DNA of 64,000 bases, taken from the NCBI RefSeq assembly GCF_002871005.1, contig NZ_PHSN01000004.1, positions 1-64,000 on the forward strand, given 5' to 3'. Both the position numbers and the translations under genes were made by a program. This DNA comes from Acidimangrovimonas sediminis (GTDB taxonomy: Bacteria; Pseudomonadota; Alphaproteobacteria; Rhodobacterales; Rhodobacteraceae). The notes under the pieces were generated by a model that was not told the origin of the DNA, made no database searches, and saw only the letters and a list, made by a program, of their open reading frames with translations. Below are positions 10,001-16,844 of the stretch, in pieces (the stretch's first letter is position 1; every line of letters starts with the position of its first letter).

Positions 10001-10625
10001 GCGCCGCTCCTCGCGCGACGTGCAGATGATCGACTTCGCCCGGATCTTCGCGCCGGGCGGGGTGATGGACCGGTTCTTCTCGCAGTACCTGGTGAAATAC
10101 GCCGACATCTCCGGCAAGGACTGGAAGTGGCGGGCGGGCGATCCGCTGGGCTCGCGCCTGTCCACCGCCGCGCTGCGCGAATTCCAGCGCGCGGCCGAGA
10201 TCCGGGCCGCCTTCTTCCCCTCCGGCTCCAACATCCCGGGGGTGGAGCTGACGATCGCCCAGACCGCGATCCACAACGACGTGCAGGCCGCGCTGCTGGA
10301 GATCAACGGCCAGACCATGACCACCCGCCAGCAAGGCAACGTAGCGCAGAAATTCACCTGGCCGGGCGGGTCGGCGGACGGCTCGGCGTCGGTCCAGTTC
10401 GCGCCCGAGCTTCAGGGCCGCGACAGCGTGCTGGCGGCGCCGCGCGGGCCCTGGGCGCTTTACCGTTTCGTCAAGATGGGGCATCCGCGGATCTCGGGCC
10501 GCGAGGTGCAGGTGCAATACACGATCGGCGGGCGCTACATCGCCTATTCGATCCAGGTGGGGGCGCTGGTGAACCTGTTCGGGATCCGCTCGCTCAGCGA
10601 TTTCCAGTGCCCGACCGGGCTCTAG
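7002..10625 (+). CDS. tssM: T6SS membrane-complex protein TssM (IcmF family)
   Basis: This 1207-residue protein has the usual TssM layout. Two N-terminal membrane helices lie at ~8-28 and ~42-62, followed by a cytoplasmic NTPase domain with an intact Walker A motif (GPPGAGKTT, 118-126). A third membrane helix lies at ~428-448, and the long periplasmic part ends in the C-terminal beta-domain. A Gly/Ala-rich insertion occurs near residues 808-890. TssM with TssL (and normally the lipoprotein TssJ, not in this window) forms the envelope-spanning complex. A 15-codon mini-ORF (6958-7005) runs from just after tssL and ends in an ATGA overlap with this start, which may couple translation of the two genes. 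Confidence 0.95.
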   Translation: MKVWLTRILVVLGLLCFSAAVWFAAPLVGFGESQPFAPVWVRIAIIAVAWLIAFVVWLIRFLRARKAEAALEDAVAGPKVTGDADQLGERMTEALAVLKKSSGSRQYLYDLPWYVIIGPPGAGKTTALLNSGIKFPLSEKTGGAVAGVGGTRYCDWWFAEEAVMIDTAGRYTTQDSDKEADSESWSSFLGLLKRNRPKQPINGVIVAIGLDEVLSGTEETLDRHAEAIRARLMEIHETLKIEVPVYVLFTKADLVAGFTEFFGSFSASRRQKVWGATFQTESRKEQTVGLFGREYDALVSRLSEEVTDRLQEEPDPVSRIQIFGFPGQVAMLRERLQGLVTSIFESSRYRVNANLRGFYFSSGTQEGTPIDQVLGEMERSFGAMPAGAMAGTGMSGKGKSFFLHDLLARVIFAESGWVSYDRRAVRRGMLMRGAAFGALALVTLGLLGVWGMSYYQNRQLIATADAAVMNYASVARDELAKTEIQDPDPSKVAGYLQMLRTMPTGYAGPDGQGAFLDGYGLAVEPRLHSAAVTSYHLALERMLRPRLIMGLEQQLTDFIQKNDTLSVYEALKVYKLLGDAAPKPDDKVVLAWFNKEWKTAFPLDDSTRQQLMDHLKAMLTLDTTGRTAVGLNGALVDQAERMLARMSVADQAYLLVNGTAEFSGVPDFNVAQRAGADSDKVFETVDGSDFKSLTVPGLYTYRGFHDFFLPQLAQVAQKIEDDQWVMGDYAKQADVEDQIKRLGPELMNRYTNDFIAAWNRVLTNIKFRPMAADKPNYTTLGIASAPRLSPIFLLMQAIDQETRLTRAFADDGDGGGGAAGSKVAALAAQAKGGNGAVGMAASELSSRALSRTSGLARVGLFIALNGGKSQNRAGGGGGAQPLPGAAIEANFAAYHDMFEGPDGQRTIDQLLAMLDKLHTDVILSATSPAAAAQQISLDVGNLKSKASSRLPDPLGRMVNQLADDFASDATNASLADLNAQLQVQVTQQCQKIVQNTYPFSRRSSRDVQMIDFARIFAPGGVMDRFFSQYLVKYADISGKDWKWRAGDPLGSRLSTAALREFQRAAEIRAAFFPSGSNIPGVELTIAQTAIHNDVQAALLEINGQTMTTRQQGNVAQKFTWPGGSADGSASVQFAPELQGRDSVLAAPRGPWALYRFVKMGHPRISGREVQVQYTIGGRYIAYSIQVGALVNLFGIRSLSDFQCPTGL

Positions 10626-10635
10626 GAGGGGGCGG

Positions 10636-11889
10636 ATGACGACGAGGGGGATGGCGTCGGAACGGCCCGGGGTCTTCGGCAAGCTGCCCGCCAAGGGCGA
10701 TTTCATCAGCCGCGACCTGCCGGCGCCAGTGTTGCAGGCGCTGGAGGGGTGGCTGCAGGAGGTGATGGCGGGCGCCCGCAACGCCGCCGGACCGCATTGG
10801 CCGGGGGCCTGGGCCGCGGCGCCGGTCTGGCGCTTCTGGATCGGGCCGGATGTGTTCGGCACCGCCTGTGCCGGGGCGATGATGACCTCGCGCGATCGGG
10901 TGGGGCGGCTGTTTCCGCTGATCCTCCTGCTGCCCGACCGGGGGCGCGCATTTCCGCCGCCACCCGTGGTCGACGCGGGCGAGGGCTGGTACGGCGCGCT
11001 CGAGGCGCGGCTACGCGCGGCCTTCCGGCTTTCCGATCTTGCCGATGCCTCGGTGCTGTCCGAGGGGCTGGCGATCGGCGAGCTGCCACCCTGGCCGCCA
11101 GAGGCGCCGGTGGATCTGTCGACGGAGCCGCAGCAGGAGGCCAAGGCCGCGGCGCAGGTCCTGGCCGAAACCTTCGTCTCCCCCGATCCCACGGCCAGCG
11201 CGCCCGACCCCGCGATCTGGGACGGCGCGGCCGCGGAGGAGGGCGATCCCGCCACCCCGGCCGCGGAGGGGGATGACACCGTGGCGGCGGAGGCAGTGTC
11301 AGAGGAAGGGTCTCCGGACGCCGAGGGAGAGGTGCCGGACGTCGCGACAGAGGCCGCTCCGGAAACCGCCGATCCGGCCTCGCCCGACGCCGGGCAAGAG
11401 GAGGCGGCCGCGCAGGTTGAGGCCCCGCCGCTCCCCGAGGGCGATGACAGCCCCTTTGCGGAAGACGGCTTCGTTCCTCCCGATCCCGCCGACCTGCCGG
11501 CCTTTGCCGAGGTGCCGCCCCCCATCGCCGATACGCTGCCCGCCGCGACACGGGCCGTGTCGGAGGCTGTGCCGGACGGCGTAGCGGAGGAGGCCTCGCC
11601 ATCGCCCGCCGCCGCCCCGCCCGATCACGCCTGGGGGCCGCCGCCCGAGCCCTGGCCCTCGCTGCCGCGTCGCCAGGAAGACCCGGTGCGCGCGCTCTGG
11701 GCGATGGCCGAGGGCGACGACCCGGTGGCCCTGCTGTCCGACGTGGCTGCGGCCGACCACCTGCGCGCCGCCGCGCGCCGTTCCTATTGGTGGACGAACG
11801 GGGGCGGGCGCGGGCCGGCGGCGATGATCGCGCTCGACGGTCTGCCCGACAGCGCGGCTTTCGGCCTGCTGATCCGTGGGGGGAGATGA
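10636..11889 (+). CDS. tagF: T6SS-associated protein TagF with a large acidic insertion
   Basis: Residues 1-150 match the TagF/ImpM domain (GVFGKLPAKGDF near the start; FWIGPDVFGTACAG around 67-80). Residues ~155-345 are an Ala/Pro/Glu/Asp-rich, probably disordered stretch. The C-terminal ~70 residues (SYWWTNGGG, then GLPDSAAFGLLI) look like the normal end of the same TagF domain, so the domain seems split by low-complexity sequence. TagF is a negative post-translational regulator of T6SS; in Agrobacterium it is fused to PppA and acts through Fha. Here pppA is the next conserved gene. A good ribosome-binding site (AGGAGG) precedes the ATG. Confidence 0.88.
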   Translation: MTTRGMASERPGVFGKLPAKGDFISRDLPAPVLQALEGWLQEVMAGARNAAGPHWPGAWAAAPVWRFWIGPDVFGTACAGAMMTSRDRVGRLFPLILLLPDRGRAFPPPPVVDAGEGWYGALEARLRAAFRLSDLADASVLSEGLAIGELPPWPPEAPVDLSTEPQQEAKAAAQVLAETFVSPDPTASAPDPAIWDGAAAEEGDPATPAAEGDDTVAAEAVSEEGSPDAEGEVPDVATEAAPETADPASPDAGQEEAAAQVEAPPLPEGDDSPFAEDGFVPPDPADLPAFAEVPPPIADTLPAATRAVSEAVPDGVAEEASPSPAAAPPDHAWGPPPEPWPSLPRRQEDPVRALWAMAEGDDPVALLSDVAAADHLRAAARRSYWWTNGGGRGPAAMIALDGLPDSAAFGLLIRGGR

Positions 11890-11890
11890 G

Positions 11891-12019
11891 ATGGCGCAGA
11901 TCGCGGTTCACGTGATTTCACGGCGCGGTAACGCCCTTGGCAAGCGGCCCCGCTTGCGCCTATCGTGGGCGGACGGATCGTCCGCGATCCCGCATTGTCG
12001 TACCCGGGACCCCCGCTGA
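11891..12019 (+). CDS. Possible 42-residue small ORF coupling tagF to pppA
   Basis: An ATG two bases after the tagF stop is preceded by a purine-rich GGGGGGAG. It opens a 42-codon frame (MAQIAVHVISRRG...) whose TGA overlaps the pppA ATG (TGATG at 12017-12021). The peptide is basic and has no recognisable domain. Third-position GC is lower than in the neighbouring genes, which argues against strong protein-level selection. It may be a translational-coupling leader rather than a functional protein. Confidence 0.3.
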   Translation: MAQIAVHVISRRGNALGKRPRLRLSWADGSSAIPHCRTRDPR

Positions 12020-12822
12020 TGCCCGAGATGTATTTCCGTTTCGTGACCGGTGCCGTGACCCATGAGGGGCGGGTGCGTGACCACAACGAGGACAGGTTCC
12101 TCGTGGTCGACCGCGCGGGCCTTTGGGTCGTCGCCGACGGCATGGGCGGCCACCAGGGCGGAGAGGTCGCCTCGGGCAAGATCGTCGAGGCGCTGGCCTC
12201 CATCGGCGTCGCGGCCTCGGCCCCGGATTTCCAGGCGCGCTTTCTCGACCGGCTGGAGAACGCCAATTCCGCGATCCAGGATTACAGCCGCCAGCGCGGC
12301 GGGGCGATCATCGGCTCCACCGTCGTGGCGATCCTCGTGCACGAGAAGGAATTCGCCTGCATCTGGTCGGGTGACAGCCGCGCCTACCGCCTGCGCGACG
12401 GCGAGCTGCGGCAGGTCAGCCGTGACCATACCGAGGCGCAGGAACTGCTCGACCGCGGTGTGATCACCGCCGAGGAGGCCGAGAACTGGCCGCGCAAGAA
12501 CGTCATCACCCGCGCCGTGGGCGTGGCGCCTCAGGTCAGCTACGATGTCGTCTCGGGCCGGGTGAAGGACGGCGACCAGTTCCTGCTCTGCTCGGACGGT
12601 CTTACCGGCCATGTCGAGGATGACGAGATCCGCGCCGCGCTGATGGCGCATGGCCCGCAGGAGGCCTGCCAGCAGCTTCTCGACCTGACGCTGAAGCGGG
12701 GGGCGACCGACAACGTGACGATCGTGATCGTGCGCGCCTCGGTCAAGACGCTGGTGGTGGGCGAGGGGGCGGCCGCGGGGGGCCAGGCCGCCGGCCAACC
12801 GGCGCAGGACATCTGGTCATGA
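12019..12822 (+). CDS. pppA: T6SS protein phosphatase PppA (PP2C/Stp family)
   Basis: This 267-residue protein has all the PP2C metal-binding motifs in order: VRDHNEDRF near the start, ADGMGGHQGG (Asp40), SGDSRAYR, CSDGLT and GATDNVT. It should dephosphorylate Ser/Thr-phosphorylated T6SS components and antagonise PpkA. I chose ATG 12019 because it begins the conserved domain just upstream of the first motif and overlaps the stop of the small upstream ORF; an in-frame start at 11965 would only add a non-conserved leader. Next gene: ppkA, 3 bases after the stop. Confidence 0.92.
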   Translation: MPEMYFRFVTGAVTHEGRVRDHNEDRFLVVDRAGLWVVADGMGGHQGGEVASGKIVEALASIGVAASAPDFQARFLDRLENANSAIQDYSRQRGGAIIGSTVVAILVHEKEFACIWSGDSRAYRLRDGELRQVSRDHTEAQELLDRGVITAEEAENWPRKNVITRAVGVAPQVSYDVVSGRVKDGDQFLLCSDGLTGHVEDDEIRAALMAHGPQEACQQLLDLTLKRGATDNVTIVIVRASVKTLVVGEGAAAGGQAAGQPAQDIWS

Positions 12823-12825
12823 CCC

Positions 12826-15504
12826 ATGGCTGAGGATGACGACGACGACCTTCCCGCCAGCCTGATCCCGGAATCGACCCAGATCGCCCCGGGGACCGAG
12901 ATCATCGGCACCTACGTGATCGAGCAGCACCTCAACACCGGTGGCATGGGCGAGGTCTATCGCGGCCACAACATCCACACCGAGGAACCCGTCGCGATCA
13001 AGATCGTGCTGCCGGCACTGGCGCATGACCGCAAGATCATCTCGCTCTTCCAGAAGGAGGCCACGGTCCTCAACCGCCTCAATCACGAGGCGATCGTGCG
13101 CTACCAGATCTTCACCGTCGATCCGGGCATCAAGCGCCCCTGCCTTGTGATGGAATTCGTGGGCGGCGAGTCTCTGGCCGATCACCTCCGCCGCGGCCCG
13201 ATGCCGCCGGCCCAGGTGTTCACGCTGCTCGCGCGCGTGGCGTCGGGCCTCGGGGCGGCGCACAAGGTGGGGGTGATCCACCGCGATCTTTCGCCCGACA
13301 ACGTGATCTTGCAGGACGGCGCGGTGGAGCATGCCAAGATCATCGACTTCGGCATCGCCAAGGCCGCGAACGTGGGTAAGGGCCGTACCCTGATCGGCGA
13401 CGCCTTCGCCGGCAAGTTCGGGTTCGTCGCGCCCGAGCAGCTGGGCAAGTACGGCCGCGAGGTGACAGAGCGGACCGACATCTATTCGCTTGGCCTCGTT
13501 GCCGCCGCCGCCGCGAAGGGCGAGGCCTTCGACATGGGCGACGATTTCTTCGAGGCGCTGGAGGCCCGCAATGCGGTGCCGAACCTCCTGGGGATCGACC
13601 CGGGCGTCGCCGCGGTGCTGGAGCGGATGCTGCAGCCCGACCCCAAGGACCGGCCCGCCGACATGGCCGAGGTGCTGGCGCTGCTGCCCGGGGCGGATGG
13701 TCAGACCCGGCCGCCCCGCACTGCGCCGCCGATCGTGCTGCCCGTCGCGGAGGCTTCCGCGCCGCCGGCCGCCAGCCCGGCCGCGACCGATCCGCCGGGG
13801 GGCTCTCCTCCGCCCGTCGCGGCACCTCCGGCGACCAAACCCCCGGCAACCGAAGCGCCGTCCACTTCCGGCCCCGGGGGCGTGCCCCTGCGCGAGCAGA
13901 CGCGGGTGAGCGAGCTTCCCGCGTCGCGGGAAGGGATGCCACCGAAAGGATCTGCCCGCTCGACCGAGATCTCGGCCCCGCCCGGGGGCGGGTTCGAACC
14001 GACCCGCATCACCACGGACGCGCCGCGCGTGCAGCCTGCCCCGCGGGCGCCCGAGCCGACGCAGCTGTCCGAGCCTCCGACTGGGGCTTCGGTGTCCACG
14101 CACCCGTCTTCGGTGCCTCCGTCGTCGGTGCCTCCGTCCTCGACATCACCCGATGGGGCTCCTTCGACCACCCAGATCTGGAGTGAGGCGGCCGGCCCGG
14201 CAGGCGAACCGCCATCTTCCGTGCCGCGTTCGGTGCCGCCCCAATCTCAGCCGCCCCAATCTCATCCGTCCCAGTCGCAACTTCCCCGCTCCCATCCGCC
14301 CGAGGCCGAGCGCACGGTGATCGGCGAGGCTCCGGCGACGGCGCCATCTGTGGCACCGGTTTCGCGGGCGCCGGAGCGGACGCAGATCGCCACCTCGCCA
14401 CCGGGAGGGGCTGCCGAACTGTCGCCGGACGGCGCCACGCCCGGGGACAGCGACAGCCCTTTCGGCCCGCCACCCTCTGCCACATCCACCTCACCGCCGC
14501 CCGCCGCGCCAGCGTCCCAGCCGACGGCCGCCGCCGCGCCTGCGGCCCCTGCTGCCACGAAGCAAGGGTCCAAGACCGGCGTGCTGATCGGGGGTGGCGT
14601 CGCCGCGCTGGTCGTCCTCGGGGCCGGGGCCTGGTTCGGGGGGCTGATCCCGCAGGGCGCCCCGGCGGTGAGCGGGCAGGGGACGGAGGTCGCCTCCAGC
14701 GTGCCCGCGCCCACCCCGGCGCCGAAAATCGCCCCCCCGGTGCGCTCCGGCGGAACCGCCGGGAATGACGCCGCCCCCGCCCCCGCGCCGAAACCTGCCG
14801 CGCCGGTCGTCTTGCCGGGGCCGCTGGTGCAACCCGAGGGGCTGGTCAGGGTCGACCTCGCGCGCGCGGCCCCCGCGGTGGCGGATCCCGCCGCGCAGCG
14901 CGGGGCGCTGCTGGCGGGCTTCGACGCCCTCGGGTGTGCCTATGCGCAGAAGGGCGGACAGGGCGGCCCGATCCTCGCCTATGCCGCCGCCGGGCGCGAC
15001 GTCGCGGCGCTGAGCTGGGCCATCGACCGGACCGGTGGCGCAGGCGCGCCCTCGGTCAGCGCGCGCATGGTCACCCCGGCGCAATGCCCGGTGCTGGCGC
15101 TCGTCGCCGCCCGCGCCGGCGCGGCGCCGCTGACCATCGGGCTGCCGGCCGCCACGCTGAAGCCCGGCCAGCCGTTCAGTGGCCGCATCACCGGGGCCGG
15201 AAAGGGGCCGCTGTCGCTTTACGCCATCGACGCGGCGGGCGGGGTCTACGACCTGAGCAAGCGGCTTGGCCCGGCCGAGGGCGGCGCGCGCAGCTTCGAG
15301 GTCACGCTGCAGGCCGGGGCGGGCGCGGGGGCGGGGCAGCCGCTTTTGTTCCTAGCAGCAGCCATCGGCCCGGGCGCTGCGCCCGATGACGCGCCGGAGG
15401 ATGCGCAGGGCCTTTCTGCCCGCCTCAAATCCGCGCTGGCCGCACCGGGCGGCACCGGGACACCGGTGATCGGGCTGCAGATGGTGACGCTCGGGACGCC
15501 TTGA
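12826..15504 (+). CDS. ppkA: T6SS Ser/Thr protein kinase PpkA
   Basis: Residues ~28-290 are a Hanks-type kinase domain with a Gly-rich loop (LNTGGMGEVY), catalytic Lys59 (VAIK), HRD at 152-154 with Asn159, and DFG at 174-176, so it looks active. Residues ~290-580 form a Pro/Ala/Ser-rich linker. It carries repeated short sites of the form [E/S]xT[QRVE][IVL] (for example EQTRVSE, EPTRITT, STTQIWS, ERTVIGE, ERTQIAT), which resemble phosphothreonine/FHA docking sites. One membrane helix lies at ~586-606, followed by a ~285-residue periplasmic domain I do not recognise. The partner phosphatase is directly upstream. Likely substrates are TssL (which shares the RTVIG motif) and Fha. Confidence 0.9.
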   Translation: MAEDDDDDLPASLIPESTQIAPGTEIIGTYVIEQHLNTGGMGEVYRGHNIHTEEPVAIKIVLPALAHDRKIISLFQKEATVLNRLNHEAIVRYQIFTVDPGIKRPCLVMEFVGGESLADHLRRGPMPPAQVFTLLARVASGLGAAHKVGVIHRDLSPDNVILQDGAVEHAKIIDFGIAKAANVGKGRTLIGDAFAGKFGFVAPEQLGKYGREVTERTDIYSLGLVAAAAAKGEAFDMGDDFFEALEARNAVPNLLGIDPGVAAVLERMLQPDPKDRPADMAEVLALLPGADGQTRPPRTAPPIVLPVAEASAPPAASPAATDPPGGSPPPVAAPPATKPPATEAPSTSGPGGVPLREQTRVSELPASREGMPPKGSARSTEISAPPGGGFEPTRITTDAPRVQPAPRAPEPTQLSEPPTGASVSTHPSSVPPSSVPPSSTSPDGAPSTTQIWSEAAGPAGEPPSSVPRSVPPQSQPPQSHPSQSQLPRSHPPEAERTVIGEAPATAPSVAPVSRAPERTQIATSPPGGAAELSPDGATPGDSDSPFGPPPSATSTSPPPAAPASQPTAAAAPAAPAATKQGSKTGVLIGGGVAALVVLGAGAWFGGLIPQGAPAVSGQGTEVASSVPAPTPAPKIAPPVRSGGTAGNDAAPAPAPKPAAPVVLPGPLVQPEGLVRVDLARAAPAVADPAAQRGALLAGFDALGCAYAQKGGQGGPILAYAAAGRDVAALSWAIDRTGGAGAPSVSARMVTPAQCPVLALVAARAGAAPLTIGLPAATLKPGQPFSGRITGAGKGPLSLYAIDAAGGVYDLSKRLGPAEGGARSFEVTLQAGAGAGAGQPLLFLAAAIGPGAAPDDAPEDAQGLSARLKSALAAPGGTGTPVIGLQMVTLGTP

Positions 15505-15507
15505 ATA

Positions 15508-15530
15508 ATTGCCCTAAAGGGCAATCTTTG
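15508..15530 (+). terminator. Rho-independent-like terminator after ppkA
   Basis: ATTGCCC-TAAA-GGGCAAT forms a perfect 7-bp stem with a 4-nt loop starting 3 bases after the ppkA stop, followed by CTTTGG. The T-run is weak. It marks the likely end of the tssK-ppkA operon. Confidence 0.55.
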
Positions 15531-15705
15531 GCCCTCCCGCGCGGAAAACCGCCGAAAACGGGCCCCACTGGCGCCGCAAACCGGCTTCACCCTGCCGTTT
15601 CAGTGGAGTTTTCACCACAGGTGACGCTCCCGTCGCTGCCGAGGCTTTCCCTGACGTCCGGCAATGCCTATTTTACAAATTGAGGAGCATATGGAAGGTA
15701 GGAAC

Positions 15706-15909
15706 ATGAAGAAGACAGTTCTCATGACCGGCGCCGCTGCTCTGGGTCTGGCCTTTGCGGGGTCCGCGTTTGCCAACCAGGTGGTCGTGCCCGCGCAGGT
15801 CCTGTCCTGCGAAAACTGCACCGCGATCGAGGTGCCGAACCCGCCCGCCCCGCCGGCGGAGCGCAAGATCAAGGTGCATCGCGTCTGGAGTACCGGCGTT
15901 CTGCACTGA
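15706..15909 (+). CDS. Small secreted protein with a CENC motif, function unknown
   Basis: The 67-residue product begins with a clear Sec signal peptide (MKKTVLMTG, an Ala/Gly/Leu core, and a cut after AFA at residue 23). The mature part is only ~44 residues, with a Cys-Glu-Asn-Cys motif (35-38), a Pro-rich segment and a basic end. The start was placed at ATG 15706 because it gives the best signal peptide and follows GGAAGGTAGG; ATG 15691, in frame after GAGGAG, is an alternative that adds five residues. I do not recognise a family. It follows the T6SS operon after a terminator and may or may not belong to it. Confidence 0.6.
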   Translation: MKKTVLMTGAAALGLAFAGSAFANQVVVPAQVLSCENCTAIEVPNPPAPPAERKIKVHRVWSTGVLH

Positions 15910-16128
15910 CCAGCGCTATGCGAATTGGGGCGTCCCCTCGCAACGGGTGCGGATGCCCCGGCGAGGTATTGCTGAACACCAGGAAGAGGCGGGGCGCCCT
16001 GTCCCGCATATGATGCTCCTGCCCGGGTGGCGGGAGGAGTTCGTTTTTGCGGATCACGGACTTGCGATCCGGCCCAAAACCCCCGAACATGACCGCAGGC
16101 AGCGGCAGATCGGGGGAGCCAGGGTTAC
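15910..16128. other. Intergenic stretch without a gene
   Basis: About 220 bases between the two small secreted proteins. Short open frames here have no ribosome-binding site or recognisable product. I see no convincing promoter. Confidence 0.4.
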
Positions 16129-16599
16129 ATGAGGAATGTCCGGAACGCGGCCAGGCGCGCAGTCGCCCTTCCCGCTGCCCTTTGCGCCATCGGCCTCACT
16201 TCCGCCGTCGCTGTCGGTGCCGCCGGTGGGGCCGTCGCCCAGACCCGGCCCGAGATCACGGTGGAGCTGAACAAGGCCGAGAAGGCGGACAAGGCCTGCC
16301 GCATGACCTTTGTCACCGAGAACGCGCTTGGCGTCGCACTCGACAAGCTGTCGCTCGACGTGGTGGTGTTCGACCAGGCGGGCGTGGTCGGGCCGCGGCT
16401 TGTCCTCGACATGGGGGCGATGCCCGAGGGCAAGACCAAGGTCGTGGATTTCGACGTGCCCGACACGGAGTGCGGCAAGGTCTCGCGCCTGCTGTTCAAC
16501 GCGGTCCAAAGCTGTACCTCGGGCGGCAAGCCGGTGGGCAATTGCGAAGCCTCGGTCGAACCCGACAGCAAGATCGCCAAGCTTCCCTTCGACAAGTGA
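16129..16599 (+). CDS. Secreted hypothetical protein with four mature-part cysteines
   Basis: The 156-residue product starts with a basic N-terminus (MRNVRNAARR), a hydrophobic Ala-rich core and a likely signal cleavage around residue 37 (GGAVAQ), so it should be exported. The mature domain of ~120 residues is hydrophilic and has four Cys (KACRM, DTECGK, QSCTSG, GNCEAS) that could form two disulfides in the periplasm. I do not recognise the family. It lies on the same strand shortly after the T6SS genes, so an accessory role there is possible but unproven. Confidence 0.65.
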   Translation: MRNVRNAARRAVALPAALCAIGLTSAVAVGAAGGAVAQTRPEITVELNKAEKADKACRMTFVTENALGVALDKLSLDVVVFDQAGVVGPRLVLDMGAMPEGKTKVVDFDVPDTECGKVSRLLFNAVQSCTSGGKPVGNCEASVEPDSKIAKLPFDK

Positions 16600-16735
16600 T
16601 CGCGCCACACGTCGGCCCCCGCGTCTGAGCCCGCGCCGGGGCTGATGCCTGTCCAGCATGAGGACGTCACGGCGCCGCCTTGGCGTGCGCCGTCGGCTCC
16701 TTGATGCCCGGATGCTGCGCACGCCCCGATACAGG

Positions 16736-16772
16736 TGGTGCAATTTATGCAGCGGTACGGTGCAAACTTAGC
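16736..16772 (+). promoter_or_regulatory. Two tandem sigma-54-like promoter elements before the cyanuric-acid operon
   Basis: Two copies of GGTGCAA-N5-GC occur 22 bp apart, GG 16737-16738 to GC 16749-16750 and GG 16759-16760 to GC 16771-16772. Both have exactly the GG-N10-GC spacing of -24/-12 promoters; the first (TGGTGC-N5-ATGCA) is closer to the TGGCAC-N5-TTGCA consensus. They lie 70-110 bases before the first gene of an operon that releases ammonia, where NtrC/sigma-54 control would make sense. Matches outside the GG/GC core are partial. Confidence 0.35.
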
Positions 16773-16844
16773 AGAAGACAGCAGCGCAGCATCTGCCAAT
16801 CTTGCGCGGAATCGTGACCCTTCCAGCTGTCGGAGATCTGCCAG

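Noticed and set aside
4776-11525. A 2,249-codon open frame on the minus strand opposite tssK-tssL-tssM-tagF
   Set aside because: It is antisense to four clearly conserved T6SS genes, has Arg/Gly/Ala-biased composition typical of high-GC shadow frames, and no recognisable domain.
15910-16128. Short frames in the gap between the small secreted proteins
   Set aside because: No ribosome-binding site, no conserved features and poor codon use.
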